A program made the translations under genes and the position numbers. This document shows positions 1 through 8,767 of a stretch of 64,000 bases of DNA, piece by piece. Numbering within the stretch: the stretch's first letter is position 1; the number at the start of each line of letters is the position of its first letter. The stretch comes from DASRFR01 sp035651455 (GTDB lineage Bacteria; Acidobacteriota; Terriglobia; Terriglobales; Acidobacteriaceae), in NCBI GenBank assembly GCA_035651455.1, contig DASRFR010000029.1, positions 372,001 to 436,000 of the forward strand, read 5' to 3'. The notes beneath the pieces are model-generated. The model was not told where the DNA came from and ran no database searches. It was given only the letters and a program-made list of their open reading frames with translations.

Positions 1-154
1 AGCGCTTTTCGGATTGGACATGGCGAACTCCGTCTCTGAATGGATTACTCCCGCTGCGCTGTGTTGTGACAGCGCGGTCGAGGCATTACTCTCGTCAAAC
101 CCTTCATGTTGCTCCCGCGCAGATGCCAGAATTGTCGGAAACCTCCCGAGTACA

Positions 155-772
155 ATGAGCCCAATGCGCGTGCCTTTGTGGTTGAAAATCGGATGGACGC
201 TCTGGGTGATTCTCTGGGTGCCGATTTACTGGAGACAATACGGCCCGCAAACATTTCTGTACTTCTGCGATCTGGGGAATTTCCTCATTGCGGTCGCGCT
301 GTGGACCGAGAGTTCGCTGATCTTCTCGTGGCAAGCAACTGGTCTACTGGTTTTTCAGACGCTCTACACTATCGACTTGCTTGGCGCGCTCTGCTGCGGA
401 AGACATTGGATCGGCGGCACGGAATTCATGTTTGATGTCCATGTGCCGCTGCTGGTGCGCCTTTTGAGCCTGTTTCACGTCGTTACTCCAGCCCTCCTTC
501 TATGGGCGGTATGGCGGCTCGGATACGACCCGCGCGGGTGGAAATTGCAGACGATTCTCACCTGGATCATTGTGCCCATTAATTATTTCTGGAAACCTGA
601 GGCCGACGTCAATTTCGCCCGTGGTCTGTTTTTACGCCAACAGCACCTGGTGCCGGGACCGCTGTATGTGGCGGCCTATCTGATCGCCGTTCCGCTTTTG
701 ATATACCTCCCCACCCACCTCGCCCTGCAACGTTGGGTTCGAAGCGGCCCCCTTCCCCAGCCTGTCAGTTAA
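155..772 (+). CDS. conserved polytopic membrane protein, function unknown
   Basis: I do not recognise a function. The frame is open from base 14, but the first 47 codons look non-coding in composition. A start at the ATG at 155 (or 164) puts a Trp-rich hydrophobic segment at the N terminus and gives about 205 residues. Around six hydrophobic segments are visible, with the short motifs FCDLGN, SLFHVVTP and GYDPRGW between them. I recall similar soluble-domain-free proteins in acidobacteria and planctomycetes, always annotated as membrane proteins. There is no clear Shine-Dalgarno sequence, so the start is uncertain. It converges with the peptidase gene on the other strand, 40 bases away. Confidence 0.6.
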   Translation: MSPMRVPLWLKIGWTLWVILWVPIYWRQYGPQTFLYFCDLGNFLIAVALWTESSLIFSWQATGLLVFQTLYTIDLLGALCCGRHWIGGTEFMFDVHVPLLVRLLSLFHVVTPALLLWAVWRLGYDPRGWKLQTILTWIIVPINYFWKPEADVNFARGLFLRQQHLVPGPLYVAAYLIAVPLLIYLPTHLALQRWVRSGPLPQPVS

Positions 773-812
773 TCCGCAGTCTCTTTCCCGCAGCCATTTT
801 CATGTCGATCAA

Positions 813-2861
813 TCAACTATCAACTTCTTGCAACGCCCGTTCTGCCGCATGCAGCAACGCTTGCGCACTCACCGGCCTGCCGGTAGCGTTCTTCATCCAC
901 AAGTCCGGCGCGACACGGCCCATCTTTGCCATGCGCTCGAATTCTGAGCCCACGCTTCCCACCTTTCTCATCTGCTCTTCAATTTGAAACGCAATCAAGT
1001 GTCCGATCGGGTAATCAGGAATGTAAAGAAATGAGTCGATGATGTGCGAGTAGATCCCCAGCAGCACGACATCGCGAACGCGAAATACCGGCGCATAAAA
1101 CTTGTTCCATGTGCGTTTCGCGATTTCGAGCGTAGCCGACATCAACTCTCTCGTGCGGGCGTCCGGATGCTCGTACATCCATCGCCACACGGCCATATCC
1201 ACGAGTGCCACGCCGGCGATCTCATAGGTGCCCCAGAACTGGTTGAGTACCTTCGATGCTTCTGTCTTTTCATCCGGCCCGGCGAGGCCGAGCAACTCCA
1301 GGTCCCGACCTTGGAAAACGAAAGCAAACGCTTCGGTGAACGCCGTGTTGGGAACACCTTTCAACAGGGTGTGATCCACGTCGTAAATGGAGATAGTCTG
1401 TTCGACGTTGTGTCCCATTTCATGCGCGGCCACATTAAACCCCTTGTAATTCATCCCGTTCTGCCCGATGCGCGTGCGAAGGTGCGAACGTGCCCCTCGC
1501 ATTTCGGCGCCCATCGCATGACCCGAACCGCGCGCAGGATCCACGGCTATCCGGTCAGCGATGGTCCGCGCCCGTTCTTCGGAGAAGCCCAGTTTCAAGA
1601 GCAGAACGGGCATTTCTTTTTTATAAATTTCTGCGCTGGTATAGTGCTGGCCGACAATCCGGTCCAGTTCAGCCTCGCTGTACTGACTACTGGCCCGAAA
1701 GCCGTTGTACCAGATATCGAACGGCTCCAGTGGACGTCCAAGCCGTTTCTCAATCAGCGTCGCAAGCCGCGGAACCACTGGTGATTGGACCACTTCCTCC
1801 AGCATGGCCTGCACTCGCACTTCCGGCAATTCACGGTCTTCTTCAAAACGGCGAGCGATGTGCGTGGGGGCGCTCGGCGAATATGGGTCGGCGAGTCGCA
1901 CCGCGTGGAATGTCTTCAGCAACGTCGCGTAGCGCGTTGCCGGCTCAGGATCAGGTGAGATTGACTTCTCCCTTTGCTTCACGTCGGCGTCTTCGTAGTC
2001 GCGTACCGCGGCAGCCGTCACTTGGTTCGTAAATGGATTCCAGTCCACCGCTGGATTGTCGATCACTACTTGGGGAATCGTCTGGGTTACGATCCGTTCC
2101 ATCACCTTCTGGATCATGCGCTGCTTCTCGATCCCGTTCTGTGCGTCGGCGTAGCAGGCCTTGATCTCGTCGCGCAGGTTCCAATGGCTCAACAGCCGCA
2201 GCCCTGGCGGAAAGAGCCGCGTTCCCTTTTCATCGACCAGGTGATGCATCCAAATGTTGTAAGCGGAAATGTAAAGTGACGACTCAGCCATCGCGCGCGA
2301 GATCGCTTGGTTCACATCTGCCGGAATTCGTTTGCTGAAGCGTTGAGCTAATCGCACCTCGGCCCATTGCCGCCGTGTCCAGCCCTCGCCTTTTATCAGC
2401 CGCTCCTGCAACGTAGTCAGGGGAAAGTTCAAGAGCACGACGAAGGCCAGTTTATTGGCAAAGAAATCGTCGAGCACATGCGCGCCGGGATCATAACCGG
2501 CAAACACTTCATCAAAGGCAAGCACCGGCCCTCGATCAAGATCCAGTTGCTGGCGGAACTCACGACCGATCTCGTGCAGATGCCCGTCCAGTTGCTCCAG
2601 CAAGGCCTCGAATCGCGCAAACAGAATATCCAGGGAATCCTGTGTGCCGGCAAAGTTCACCCGCACGAAGTCGCCAAAAACCCCGGCGCCGCCGTCGACA
2701 TCGCGCCAGTAGAGTGACACCTGCTGCAGGCCACGGCGAATACGAGCTGCTTGCGATTCTCCGTATCGTTCGATGAGTTCCTGCGCCAGCGGCTCGACTT
2801 GTTCTTTAAGCCAGGTGGGCTGAGCTGGGGCCTGATTCTCAATGAGCGTTGAAGTGTTCAC
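813..2861 (-). CDS. M3-like HExxH zinc metallopeptidase
   Basis: A 682-residue soluble protein with a zinc-peptidase motif HEMGH at residues 480-484, preceded by FNVAA. A downstream NTAFTEAFAF segment about 30 residues later probably supplies the third zinc ligand (Glu), as in the gluzincins (M2/M3 clans). Length, the helical composition and the position of HExxH in the last third fit the oligopeptidase F/M3 group. No signal peptide is seen, so it is likely cytoplasmic. The start is GTG, with AGGAG about eight bases upstream. It could equally belong to an M2-like family; substrate is unknown. Confidence 0.75.
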   Translation of the reverse strand: MNTSTLIENQAPAQPTWLKEQVEPLAQELIERYGESQAARIRRGLQQVSLYWRDVDGGAGVFGDFVRVNFAGTQDSLDILFARFEALLEQLDGHLHEIGREFRQQLDLDRGPVLAFDEVFAGYDPGAHVLDDFFANKLAFVVLLNFPLTTLQERLIKGEGWTRRQWAEVRLAQRFSKRIPADVNQAISRAMAESSLYISAYNIWMHHLVDEKGTRLFPPGLRLLSHWNLRDEIKACYADAQNGIEKQRMIQKVMERIVTQTIPQVVIDNPAVDWNPFTNQVTAAAVRDYEDADVKQREKSISPDPEPATRYATLLKTFHAVRLADPYSPSAPTHIARRFEEDRELPEVRVQAMLEEVVQSPVVPRLATLIEKRLGRPLEPFDIWYNGFRASSQYSEAELDRIVGQHYTSAEIYKKEMPVLLLKLGFSEERARTIADRIAVDPARGSGHAMGAEMRGARSHLRTRIGQNGMNYKGFNVAAHEMGHNVEQTISIYDVDHTLLKGVPNTAFTEAFAFVFQGRDLELLGLAGPDEKTEASKVLNQFWGTYEIAGVALVDMAVWRWMYEHPDARTRELMSATLEIAKRTWNKFYAPVFRVRDVVLLGIYSHIIDSFLYIPDYPIGHLIAFQIEEQMRKVGSVGSEFERMAKMGRVAPDLWMKNATGRPVSAQALLHAAERALQEVDS

Positions 2862-2949
2862 CAGATCTCTCCTGAATCCTTAAGCTGTTGCGCGCAGCGT
2901 CGCGACATTGGGTGCGCAGCCCGGCATTTCCGGGAACCACGCCCGCCCT

Positions 2950-4707
2950 TCACTTATGATTACCGACTGCGCTGTCCGGTTGTGGATAAGCGATTGATCC
3001 GCGAAACTCGGAAATGTCCGCTGGAGCGAAATCAGGGAACGGCAGGTGCTTCTCCTCGCGCCATCGTTGTACCGTGGCCACGGCCGCTTCCGTTTTGGCC
3101 GTGTCCATACCTTGGTCGCGAGCCATGTACAACGTCTGCGACGGAAACGCGAACGCCGCGCCGGAGTTTGTAACGATGTCCATGATCCGAAGCAGCAGGT
3201 CTTCGCGAATGGCCGTGAATTCTCCGTTGTCGACGGTCAGGATGTAGGAGAAAAACTCCAGGTTGAGCGCACTTTCTCCGAATTCCAAAAACCGAACTCG
3301 CGCGCTCGCCGTCTCCACCTTGGGATGCTCGTAAAACATGCGGCGAATCTCGGCTAAAACATAGCGCAACTGGTCGGCGGAGGTCTCATAGCGCAGCGCG
3401 AGTTTACCGTTGAACAGGAACTTGTCGCGCCGCGTCAGGTTTTCCAAGTTCATCGTCGCGAGGCTTCCATTGGGAATCGACATCTCTGTGCGCTCGACGG
3501 TGCGCAGGCGCGTGGAGCGCAAGCTGATGTCTTCTACGGTTCCCACCCGTTCGCCGATACGGCACACATCCCCAACCCGGATCACTTCATCGCCCAGCAG
3601 GGAAACTCCGCCAAACAGGTTCTCCAGCGTTTTCTGCGCGGCGAAGGCGACGGCCAGTCCGCCGATTCCCAGTCCAGCGAGTGCGGTCGTGAGATTGAAT
3701 CCCAGGCTACCCAGAATACCCAGCACCGAGATGATGATGAGCACAAGGTTAAGAACCCTCTGGCCCAGCAGGATCAGCGATCCCGTACCCTTCCTTCCCA
3801 TGGCAATGGCGCGATCGCGCAGGCGCCGCATGGCGCGACTGACGATCCGAAGTGCCAGCCATGTGGCCGCGACGATCAGCATTACTACCGAAATGCGTAC
3901 GTAATAGTGTCTCTGCAGAAGCGGCAAGCGCAGATAGCTCACCGCGAGCCCATGCACTACGACGGCAAACAGCAGCCATAGTGGTCCCGAAAGCGGGGTC
4001 CACGGCTTGCGTTGCGCTTGATGCCGGTACTTGGCCCACGCCGCACGGGGAGCGGCAATCACTCGCACCAGCAGCCATCCGACCAGAGCGGCAAGCGGTA
4101 GGGCCAGCAGCATTGCCAGCCACTGCCACAGCGGGATGCCAAGCAGTGCGTTAGTGACCAAGGCGCTCGGCATTTCCTTTTCGATCTGCCGCGCCTGTAA
4201 TTGATCGTACAGCTCTGGAAGCCTTTCAACCGTGTCTTGCGCGATAAGCCAGATTCGTCCGCTGCTGGGATCGTTCGTCCTGACGAGGTCAAGTTGTACT
4301 TCAACATCCCCCGCCGACAACAGGCCGAGTACCTGGCGGTCAGCCGCCACTCCCGGCTGCACGTTGCCTTCCGGCTGACTGCTGATATTTTTCAAGCTGC
4401 CCTGAAAGCCGCGGTCAATCACGGTTTTCAATTTCGCGGCAGTATCCTCGCGTTCCGCCTCCCGGGTGGAAGTCCTGAATTGCAGATATTGCGCGGCTGT
4501 CCTGAAATTACCTGCTTGTGCGGCCTGCAAAAAGCCGAAAACCGTGCCCGCCGGAGTTTCACGCCCTAACGGGTCGGTGCTCCCGGCTGGAGCTTGCGGA
4601 TCTGCTACGGCCTTCTTGAGCTGCGAAGACAGCGTCTGCGGGAATGCCGCTAGCGAAAACACCAGCGGCAGCATGAGTACAACCGCCCGAGTTCGTGATG
4701 AGATCAT
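2950..4707 (-). CDS. mechanosensitive ion channel, MscS family
   Basis: A 585-residue inner-membrane channel of the large MscS type. The frame is open to 4737, but the ATG at 4707 has CAGGAG six bases upstream and begins a classic signal peptide ending near AAFPQT, so I chose it. A periplasmic N-terminal region of about 180 residues precedes hydrophobic segments. The pore-lining helix (GLGIGGLAVAFAAQKTLEN) is followed by the MscS beta-domain (VGDVCRIGERVGTVEDISLRS, then IPNGSL). The family releases osmolytes on hypo-osmotic shock. It appears to be a single-gene unit. Confidence 0.88.
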   Translation of the reverse strand: MISSRTRAVVLMLPLVFSLAAFPQTLSSQLKKAVADPQAPAGSTDPLGRETPAGTVFGFLQAAQAGNFRTAAQYLQFRTSTREAEREDTAAKLKTVIDRGFQGSLKNISSQPEGNVQPGVAADRQVLGLLSAGDVEVQLDLVRTNDPSSGRIWLIAQDTVERLPELYDQLQARQIEKEMPSALVTNALLGIPLWQWLAMLLALPLAALVGWLLVRVIAAPRAAWAKYRHQAQRKPWTPLSGPLWLLFAVVVHGLAVSYLRLPLLQRHYYVRISVVMLIVAATWLALRIVSRAMRRLRDRAIAMGRKGTGSLILLGQRVLNLVLIIISVLGILGSLGFNLTTALAGLGIGGLAVAFAAQKTLENLFGGVSLLGDEVIRVGDVCRIGERVGTVEDISLRSTRLRTVERTEMSIPNGSLATMNLENLTRRDKFLFNGKLALRYETSADQLRYVLAEIRRMFYEHPKVETASARVRFLEFGESALNLEFFSYILTVDNGEFTAIREDLLLRIMDIVTNSGAAFAFPSQTLYMARDQGMDTAKTEAAVATVQRWREEKHLPFPDFAPADISEFRGSIAYPQPDSAVGNHK

Positions 4708-4866
4708 AGGAAACTCCTGGGCAAAAAATGTGCGCATTCTCGCCGAGTCAAGTAGTCAATGGGAGCGAAGGCTTATTTTAAAGGAGAATAGGCGCGGGGA
4801 CCGGAGGGAGCGTAATTGTCCGTGCAGAACTGGTGCGCAAAAAGAGCACGCAGCACAACAAACCTC

Positions 4867-5310
4867 TCACTTGCCCGCCGCTTCCCCGGCGGCAGCTACC
4901 GATTTGATCTCAATCGTAGTGCCGTTGAGAAGGTTGCCAGTCACATGGACTTGTTGGCCGGCATATTTCATCAGGACCGCGCCCGGCTGGTTTTCGAGTT
5001 CGTAGATCTTGTCGCCGCTCATCAGAACATAGTGACCATCGTGAGCGATGCAGTACCGGGTGCACTCCGCCGGATTGGCGCCCACCAGCATGTAATGCTT
5101 CCGCAGGCAGAACGAGTCGCTCAGGGTTCCTGTGAACGATTGTGTCGTCTTGTCTGGAGTTGCCGGAGAGACAGGATTGGTTGCTGGCATGTTAACGCTG
5201 TTATTGCCCGGCTGCGCCTGCGCCAGCAGCATTACGGCGGACACAACGACAACCGAGATGATCCCTATCGCGTAGCCTCTTCCCTGTCGACACACTGCGT
5301 CCCCCCTCAT
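4867..5310 (-). CDS. small exported protein of an acidobacterial family
   Basis: About 147 residues with one N-terminal hydrophobic segment (signal peptide or anchor) followed by a compact domain. The domain carries four Cys/His-rich clusters: SDSFCLRKH, ECTRYC, IAHDGHY and a SGDKIYEL strand. I recall many acidobacterial paralogues with the same C-x-KH / ECxxxC pattern, of unknown function; the conserved Cys and His could bind a metal or form disulfides. The start is uncertain: TTG at 5316, ATG at 5310, or GTG at 5295, which has AGGGGGG just upstream. An 11-base tandem repeat (CTGACAGACAG) lies immediately upstream. Confidence 0.7.
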   Translation of the reverse strand: MRGDAVCRQGRGYAIGIISVVVVSAVMLLAQAQPGNNSVNMPATNPVSPATPDKTTQSFTGTLSDSFCLRKHYMLVGANPAECTRYCIAHDGHYVLMSGDKIYELENQPGAVLMKYAGQQVHVTGNLLNGTTIEIKSVAAAGEAAGK

Positions 5311-5319
5311 GATCAAGCG

Positions 5320-5341
5320 CTGACAGACAGCTGACAGACAG
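5320..5341. repeat. tandem 11-bp direct repeat
   Basis: CTGACAGACAG occurs twice head to tail (5320-5330 and 5331-5341) just upstream of the exported-protein gene at 4867. It could be an operator or simple tandem duplication; nothing else supports a role. The remainder of the gap up to 5514 shows no gene and no convincing terminator for the lpd operon. Confidence 0.6.
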
Positions 5342-5514
5342 AAGATGCGAGTAAAGAAACAAAGGTGGGCCGAAGACCGCGCCGTAACGGTGGAAAAAAC
5401 CGCCCCAATGCTGGCTGGCGCTCAGGTGACGCAATTCATTCTATTCAGCGGCGAGCGACACGCCTCCGCGCCCGAAACCTTCTCTCGTGCCCCAGGTCGG
5501 GCCCGCACCTCGCC

Positions 5515-6954
5515 CTATGATGCAGCAGTGGATTTCTTCACCGGCCTATAAATGTCCGTAGCTCGCCCGTAGAACACTTCCGCCGCTTCCATGATGGTTT
5601 CCGAAAGTGTAGGGTGCGGATGGATTGTGAGTTCAAGATCGGCGGCCACCGCACACATTTCGATCGCCAGCACGCCTTCCGCAATCAACTCACCGGCCCC
5701 GGGACCACATATGCCGACACCTAGCACACGATCCGTTTTAGGGTCAATTACCAGCTTGGTCAGGCCCTCAGGGCGATCCAGCGTGATGGCGCGCCCTGAT
5801 GCGGCCCACGGAAACTTGGCGACAGCAACCTCTCTGCCACGCTCCTTGGCCTGGGTCTCAGTCAGCCCTGCCCACGCGATCTCCGGATCCGTGAACACCA
5901 CCGCGGGGATCGCATTAGGCTCAAATGCGACCTTATGCCCTGCGATCGCTTCGACCGCGGTTCGGCCCTCGTGCGAGGCTTTGTGGGCCAGCATGGGTTC
6001 GCCAACTACATCGCCGATGGCATAGATGGCCGGATCGTTGGTTTGCAATTGTTCGTTGACCTGAATGAAACCTTTCTGGTTCACCTGCACCTTGGTCTTG
6101 TCGAGTCCCGGGATTTCCGAGTTCGGCTTGCGTCCCACCGACATCAGCACGCGATCGAAAACTTTGTCGCTGCTCTTGCCATCCTGTCCTTTCAGCGTCG
6201 CTCGGATGCCGTTCCCTTCTTCCTTGAGAGAAGCAACAATCGTATTCAACTGAATGGATTCGAAAAGTTTTTCCAGTCGTTTATGGAGGGGGAGCACCAG
6301 GTCACGATCTGCGCCGGGCAACAATCCGGAAAGCATTTCGACGCAAGTCACTCGCGTGCCCAGGGTTGCGTATACCGAGCCGAGTTCCAGCCCGATGTAG
6401 CCGCCTCCGATGACCAGCAGGGTCTTGGGGATATCGGGCAGGTCGAGAGCGCCGCTGGAGTCCATCATGCGCGGGCTGTCGAGCTTAAGGCTGGGGATCA
6501 CCGCGGGCCGCGAACCTGTCGCTATCACGATGCGATCAAACCGTAGTGTCTCTTCTCCACCGGCGGACTTCGTAATCTTCAGGGTGTTCGAATTCTGAAA
6601 TGCCGCGCGGCCCTGGACATATTGCACTGCGTGCTGTTTCGACAGCTGGCCCAAACCTCCGGTCAGTTTCTTTACCACACCTTCTTTCCAGGAGCGTAGT
6701 TTCGCCAAATCGATCTTCGGGCGCTGAAACTCGATTCCCCAGCTCTTGGCCTGCTCCGATTCCTCCAGCAGCTTAGCCACGTGCAGCAGCGCTTTCGAGG
6801 GGATACATCCGCGGTACAAGCAAACGCCGCCCGGGTTCACCTCGGGATCGATAAGCGTGACCTTTAAGCCCAGGTCCGCCGCTAGAAATGCCGCGGCGTA
6901 ACCTCCCGGTCCGCCGCCCACAACTGCGATGTGCAAGTTCGAAGTTTCTGGCAT
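5515..6954 (-). CDS. lpdA: dihydrolipoyl dehydrogenase (E3)
   Basis: Flavoprotein that reoxidises the dihydrolipoyl arms of 2-oxoacid dehydrogenase complexes, passing electrons to NAD+. From the ATG at 6954 it is 479 residues. An FAD-binding GGGPGG motif lies at residues 13-18, the redox-active disulfide at Cys45 and Cys50 (GGVCLYRGCIPSK), a second NAD-binding GGGYIGLE segment follows, and the C-terminal catalytic HPHPTLSE is present. The frame stays open to 7011, but that would overlap aceF by 46 bases; the 6954 start leaves ten bases after the aceF stop, which suits an operon. Last gene of aceE-aceF-lpd. Confidence 0.95.
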   Translation of the reverse strand: MPETSNLHIAVVGGGPGGYAAAFLAADLGLKVTLIDPEVNPGGVCLYRGCIPSKALLHVAKLLEESEQAKSWGIEFQRPKIDLAKLRSWKEGVVKKLTGGLGQLSKQHAVQYVQGRAAFQNSNTLKITKSAGGEETLRFDRIVIATGSRPAVIPSLKLDSPRMMDSSGALDLPDIPKTLLVIGGGYIGLELGSVYATLGTRVTCVEMLSGLLPGADRDLVLPLHKRLEKLFESIQLNTIVASLKEEGNGIRATLKGQDGKSSDKVFDRVLMSVGRKPNSEIPGLDKTKVQVNQKGFIQVNEQLQTNDPAIYAIGDVVGEPMLAHKASHEGRTAVEAIAGHKVAFEPNAIPAVVFTDPEIAWAGLTETQAKERGREVAVAKFPWAASGRAITLDRPEGLTKLVIDPKTDRVLGVGICGPGAGELIAEGVLAIEMCAVAADLELTIHPHPTLSETIMEAAEVFYGRATDIYRPVKKSTAAS

Positions 6955-6964
6955 GTATTTGTCT

Positions 6965-8737
6965 CTAACCTTGAACGGAAAGTAGGAAAGGCTGCTCGAA
7001 TGCTTCCGCAATCCAGCGCAGGAAACGCGCAGCGTCAGCGCCGTCGATCAGGCGATGATCGTATGAGAGTGATAGCGGCAAGACCAGCCGCGGCTCAAAT
7101 TTATTATTTACCCACACCGGCTCCATGCTGGAGCGCGAGAGTCCGAGGATCGCCACTTCTGGATGATTCACAATCGGGGAAAACCCCGTGCCCCCGATCC
7201 CGCCTAGATTGGTGATAGTGAATGTGCCACCTTCCATCTCTTCGGGTGTGAGCTTCTTCTCCCGGGCTTTCTTCGAAGCCTGCGTCAACTCGGCCGCAAG
7301 TTCAACGATGTTTTTCTTGTCCACGTCGCGCATCACCGGGACCAGGAGCCCGCGATCCGTATCCACGGCCACGCCGATGTTGATGTACTGCTTGTATACG
7401 ATCTCTTCCTTCCCCATGTCGATCGAGGCATTGAACTGGGGAAATATTTTTAGCGCCGACGCGCAAACCTTCAGCGCGATCGCGGTCACGGTCATTTTTC
7501 CACCAGACGCTTCCACCTTCGGCGCGAAGCGCGCGCGCAGTTGCTCAAGCTCCGTAATGTCGGCTTTGTCCTGCTGCGTGACATGCGGGATAGTATTCCA
7601 CGCGGCGGCGAGGTGCTGAGCGGTCTTGCGACGCACGCCGCGAATCGAGACACGCTCGATTTTGCCCCACTTTGCAAAATCCGGAAGCGGCGGCTCCAGC
7701 ATTTCTCCCGCGCGCGGGGGCGCCTGGGCGGCTGTGATGGCCGAAGCCAGCAATGATTTTGCGAACGCCTTGACGTCGTCCTCGCTGATTCGTCCCGAGG
7801 GCCCGCTACCGGTCACGTTGTGGATGTCGACGCCAAGTTCGCGAGCTAGCCGACGCACATGCGGTGCCGCCGGGACCGGTTCGCGATGCTCGGTTCCGGC
7901 CACCTTGCCGAGCTGCGCGGGCATGGTAAATACCTGTGCCGCGGGCACCGGTTGGTCGGGGGGCAGGGCCTGCTGTTCAGTCTTACCCTCTGCCTGCATC
8001 GCCATTTGAAATGCCAGGCGCGCCGCCTGCTGCCCGGAAACATGTTCCACGGGGCCGCTGTGAGTGGGTTGCGCTGGCGCTTGAGTGATGGCGCCGCCTT
8101 CCAGCGTAAAAATAGTCTGCCCAACTTTGACCTTCTGGCCTTCTTGAACCCTTACCTCTTTGATCGTGCCAGTAACCGATGAAGGGACCTCGACGACCGC
8201 CTTGTCGGTTTCCAGTTCCATGACAGGCTGTCCCTCGGATACCTTCGCTCCTGGCGCGATCATCAGCCGCACCAGATCGCCCTCATGAATATTTTCGCCA
8301 AGTTCCGGCAACTTGAATTCCGACGCGCTGGGTTTTGCCGCAGGCGCGGATACCTGCGCGGCGTTCTGAACCGCAGGCGAAACCGTAGAGGTAATTGGAG
8401 GGGTCGCAGTTGATAAAGATGCTACTGCCAGCTGCGGCGCAGCAGTAGCTTGGGGCTTCTGGTCCTTTGCCGGAGCCTGGCCTTCTGCCGATTTTGGCTT
8501 GGCGCCGTTTTCTACCGTAAAGATGACTTGCCCGACCTTGAGCTTCTCGCCTTCCCGGACTTTTACCTCGTGGATTGTGCCGCTGACCGACGACGGCACT
8601 TCAATGACCGCCTTGTCGGTCTCCAGTTCCATCACCGGTTGACCTTCATTGACGTTCGCGCCCGGAGAAATCATCAAGCGAACCAGGTCGCCCTGATCGA
8701 TGTTCTCGCCCAGTTCGGGAAGTTTAAATTCAATCAC
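6965..8737 (-). CDS. aceF: pyruvate dehydrogenase E2, dihydrolipoamide acetyltransferase, two lipoyl domains
   Basis: A 590-residue core subunit of the pyruvate dehydrogenase complex. Two near-identical lipoyl domains (residues 1-76 and 138-213) carry the lipoyl-lysines in ETDKAV at Lys42 and Lys179. Ala/Pro-rich linkers separate them from the peripheral subunit-binding domain (PHVRRLARELGVD, about 292-325) and the catalytic domain (about 355-590), with DHRLIDG at 560-566 near the C terminus (His561 catalytic). It lies 30 bases after aceE and 10 before lpd, so the three are probably one transcript. Confidence 0.95.
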   Translation of the reverse strand: MIEFKLPELGENIDQGDLVRLMISPGANVNEGQPVMELETDKAVIEVPSSVSGTIHEVKVREGEKLKVGQVIFTVENGAKPKSAEGQAPAKDQKPQATAAPQLAVASLSTATPPITSTVSPAVQNAAQVSAPAAKPSASEFKLPELGENIHEGDLVRLMIAPGAKVSEGQPVMELETDKAVVEVPSSVTGTIKEVRVQEGQKVKVGQTIFTLEGGAITQAPAQPTHSGPVEHVSGQQAARLAFQMAMQAEGKTEQQALPPDQPVPAAQVFTMPAQLGKVAGTEHREPVPAAPHVRRLARELGVDIHNVTGSGPSGRISEDDVKAFAKSLLASAITAAQAPPRAGEMLEPPLPDFAKWGKIERVSIRGVRRKTAQHLAAAWNTIPHVTQQDKADITELEQLRARFAPKVEASGGKMTVTAIALKVCASALKIFPQFNASIDMGKEEIVYKQYINIGVAVDTDRGLLVPVMRDVDKKNIVELAAELTQASKKAREKKLTPEEMEGGTFTITNLGGIGGTGFSPIVNHPEVAILGLSRSSMEPVWVNNKFEPRLVLPLSLSYDHRLIDGADAARFLRWIAEAFEQPFLLSVQG

Positions 8738-8767
8738 TCTGCTTCTGTCCTCTTCCTGGCTGAAGTC

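Noticed and set aside
5395..5425. T-run after lpd as a terminator
   Set aside because: Only a four-base stem could form before TTTTTT on the minus strand.
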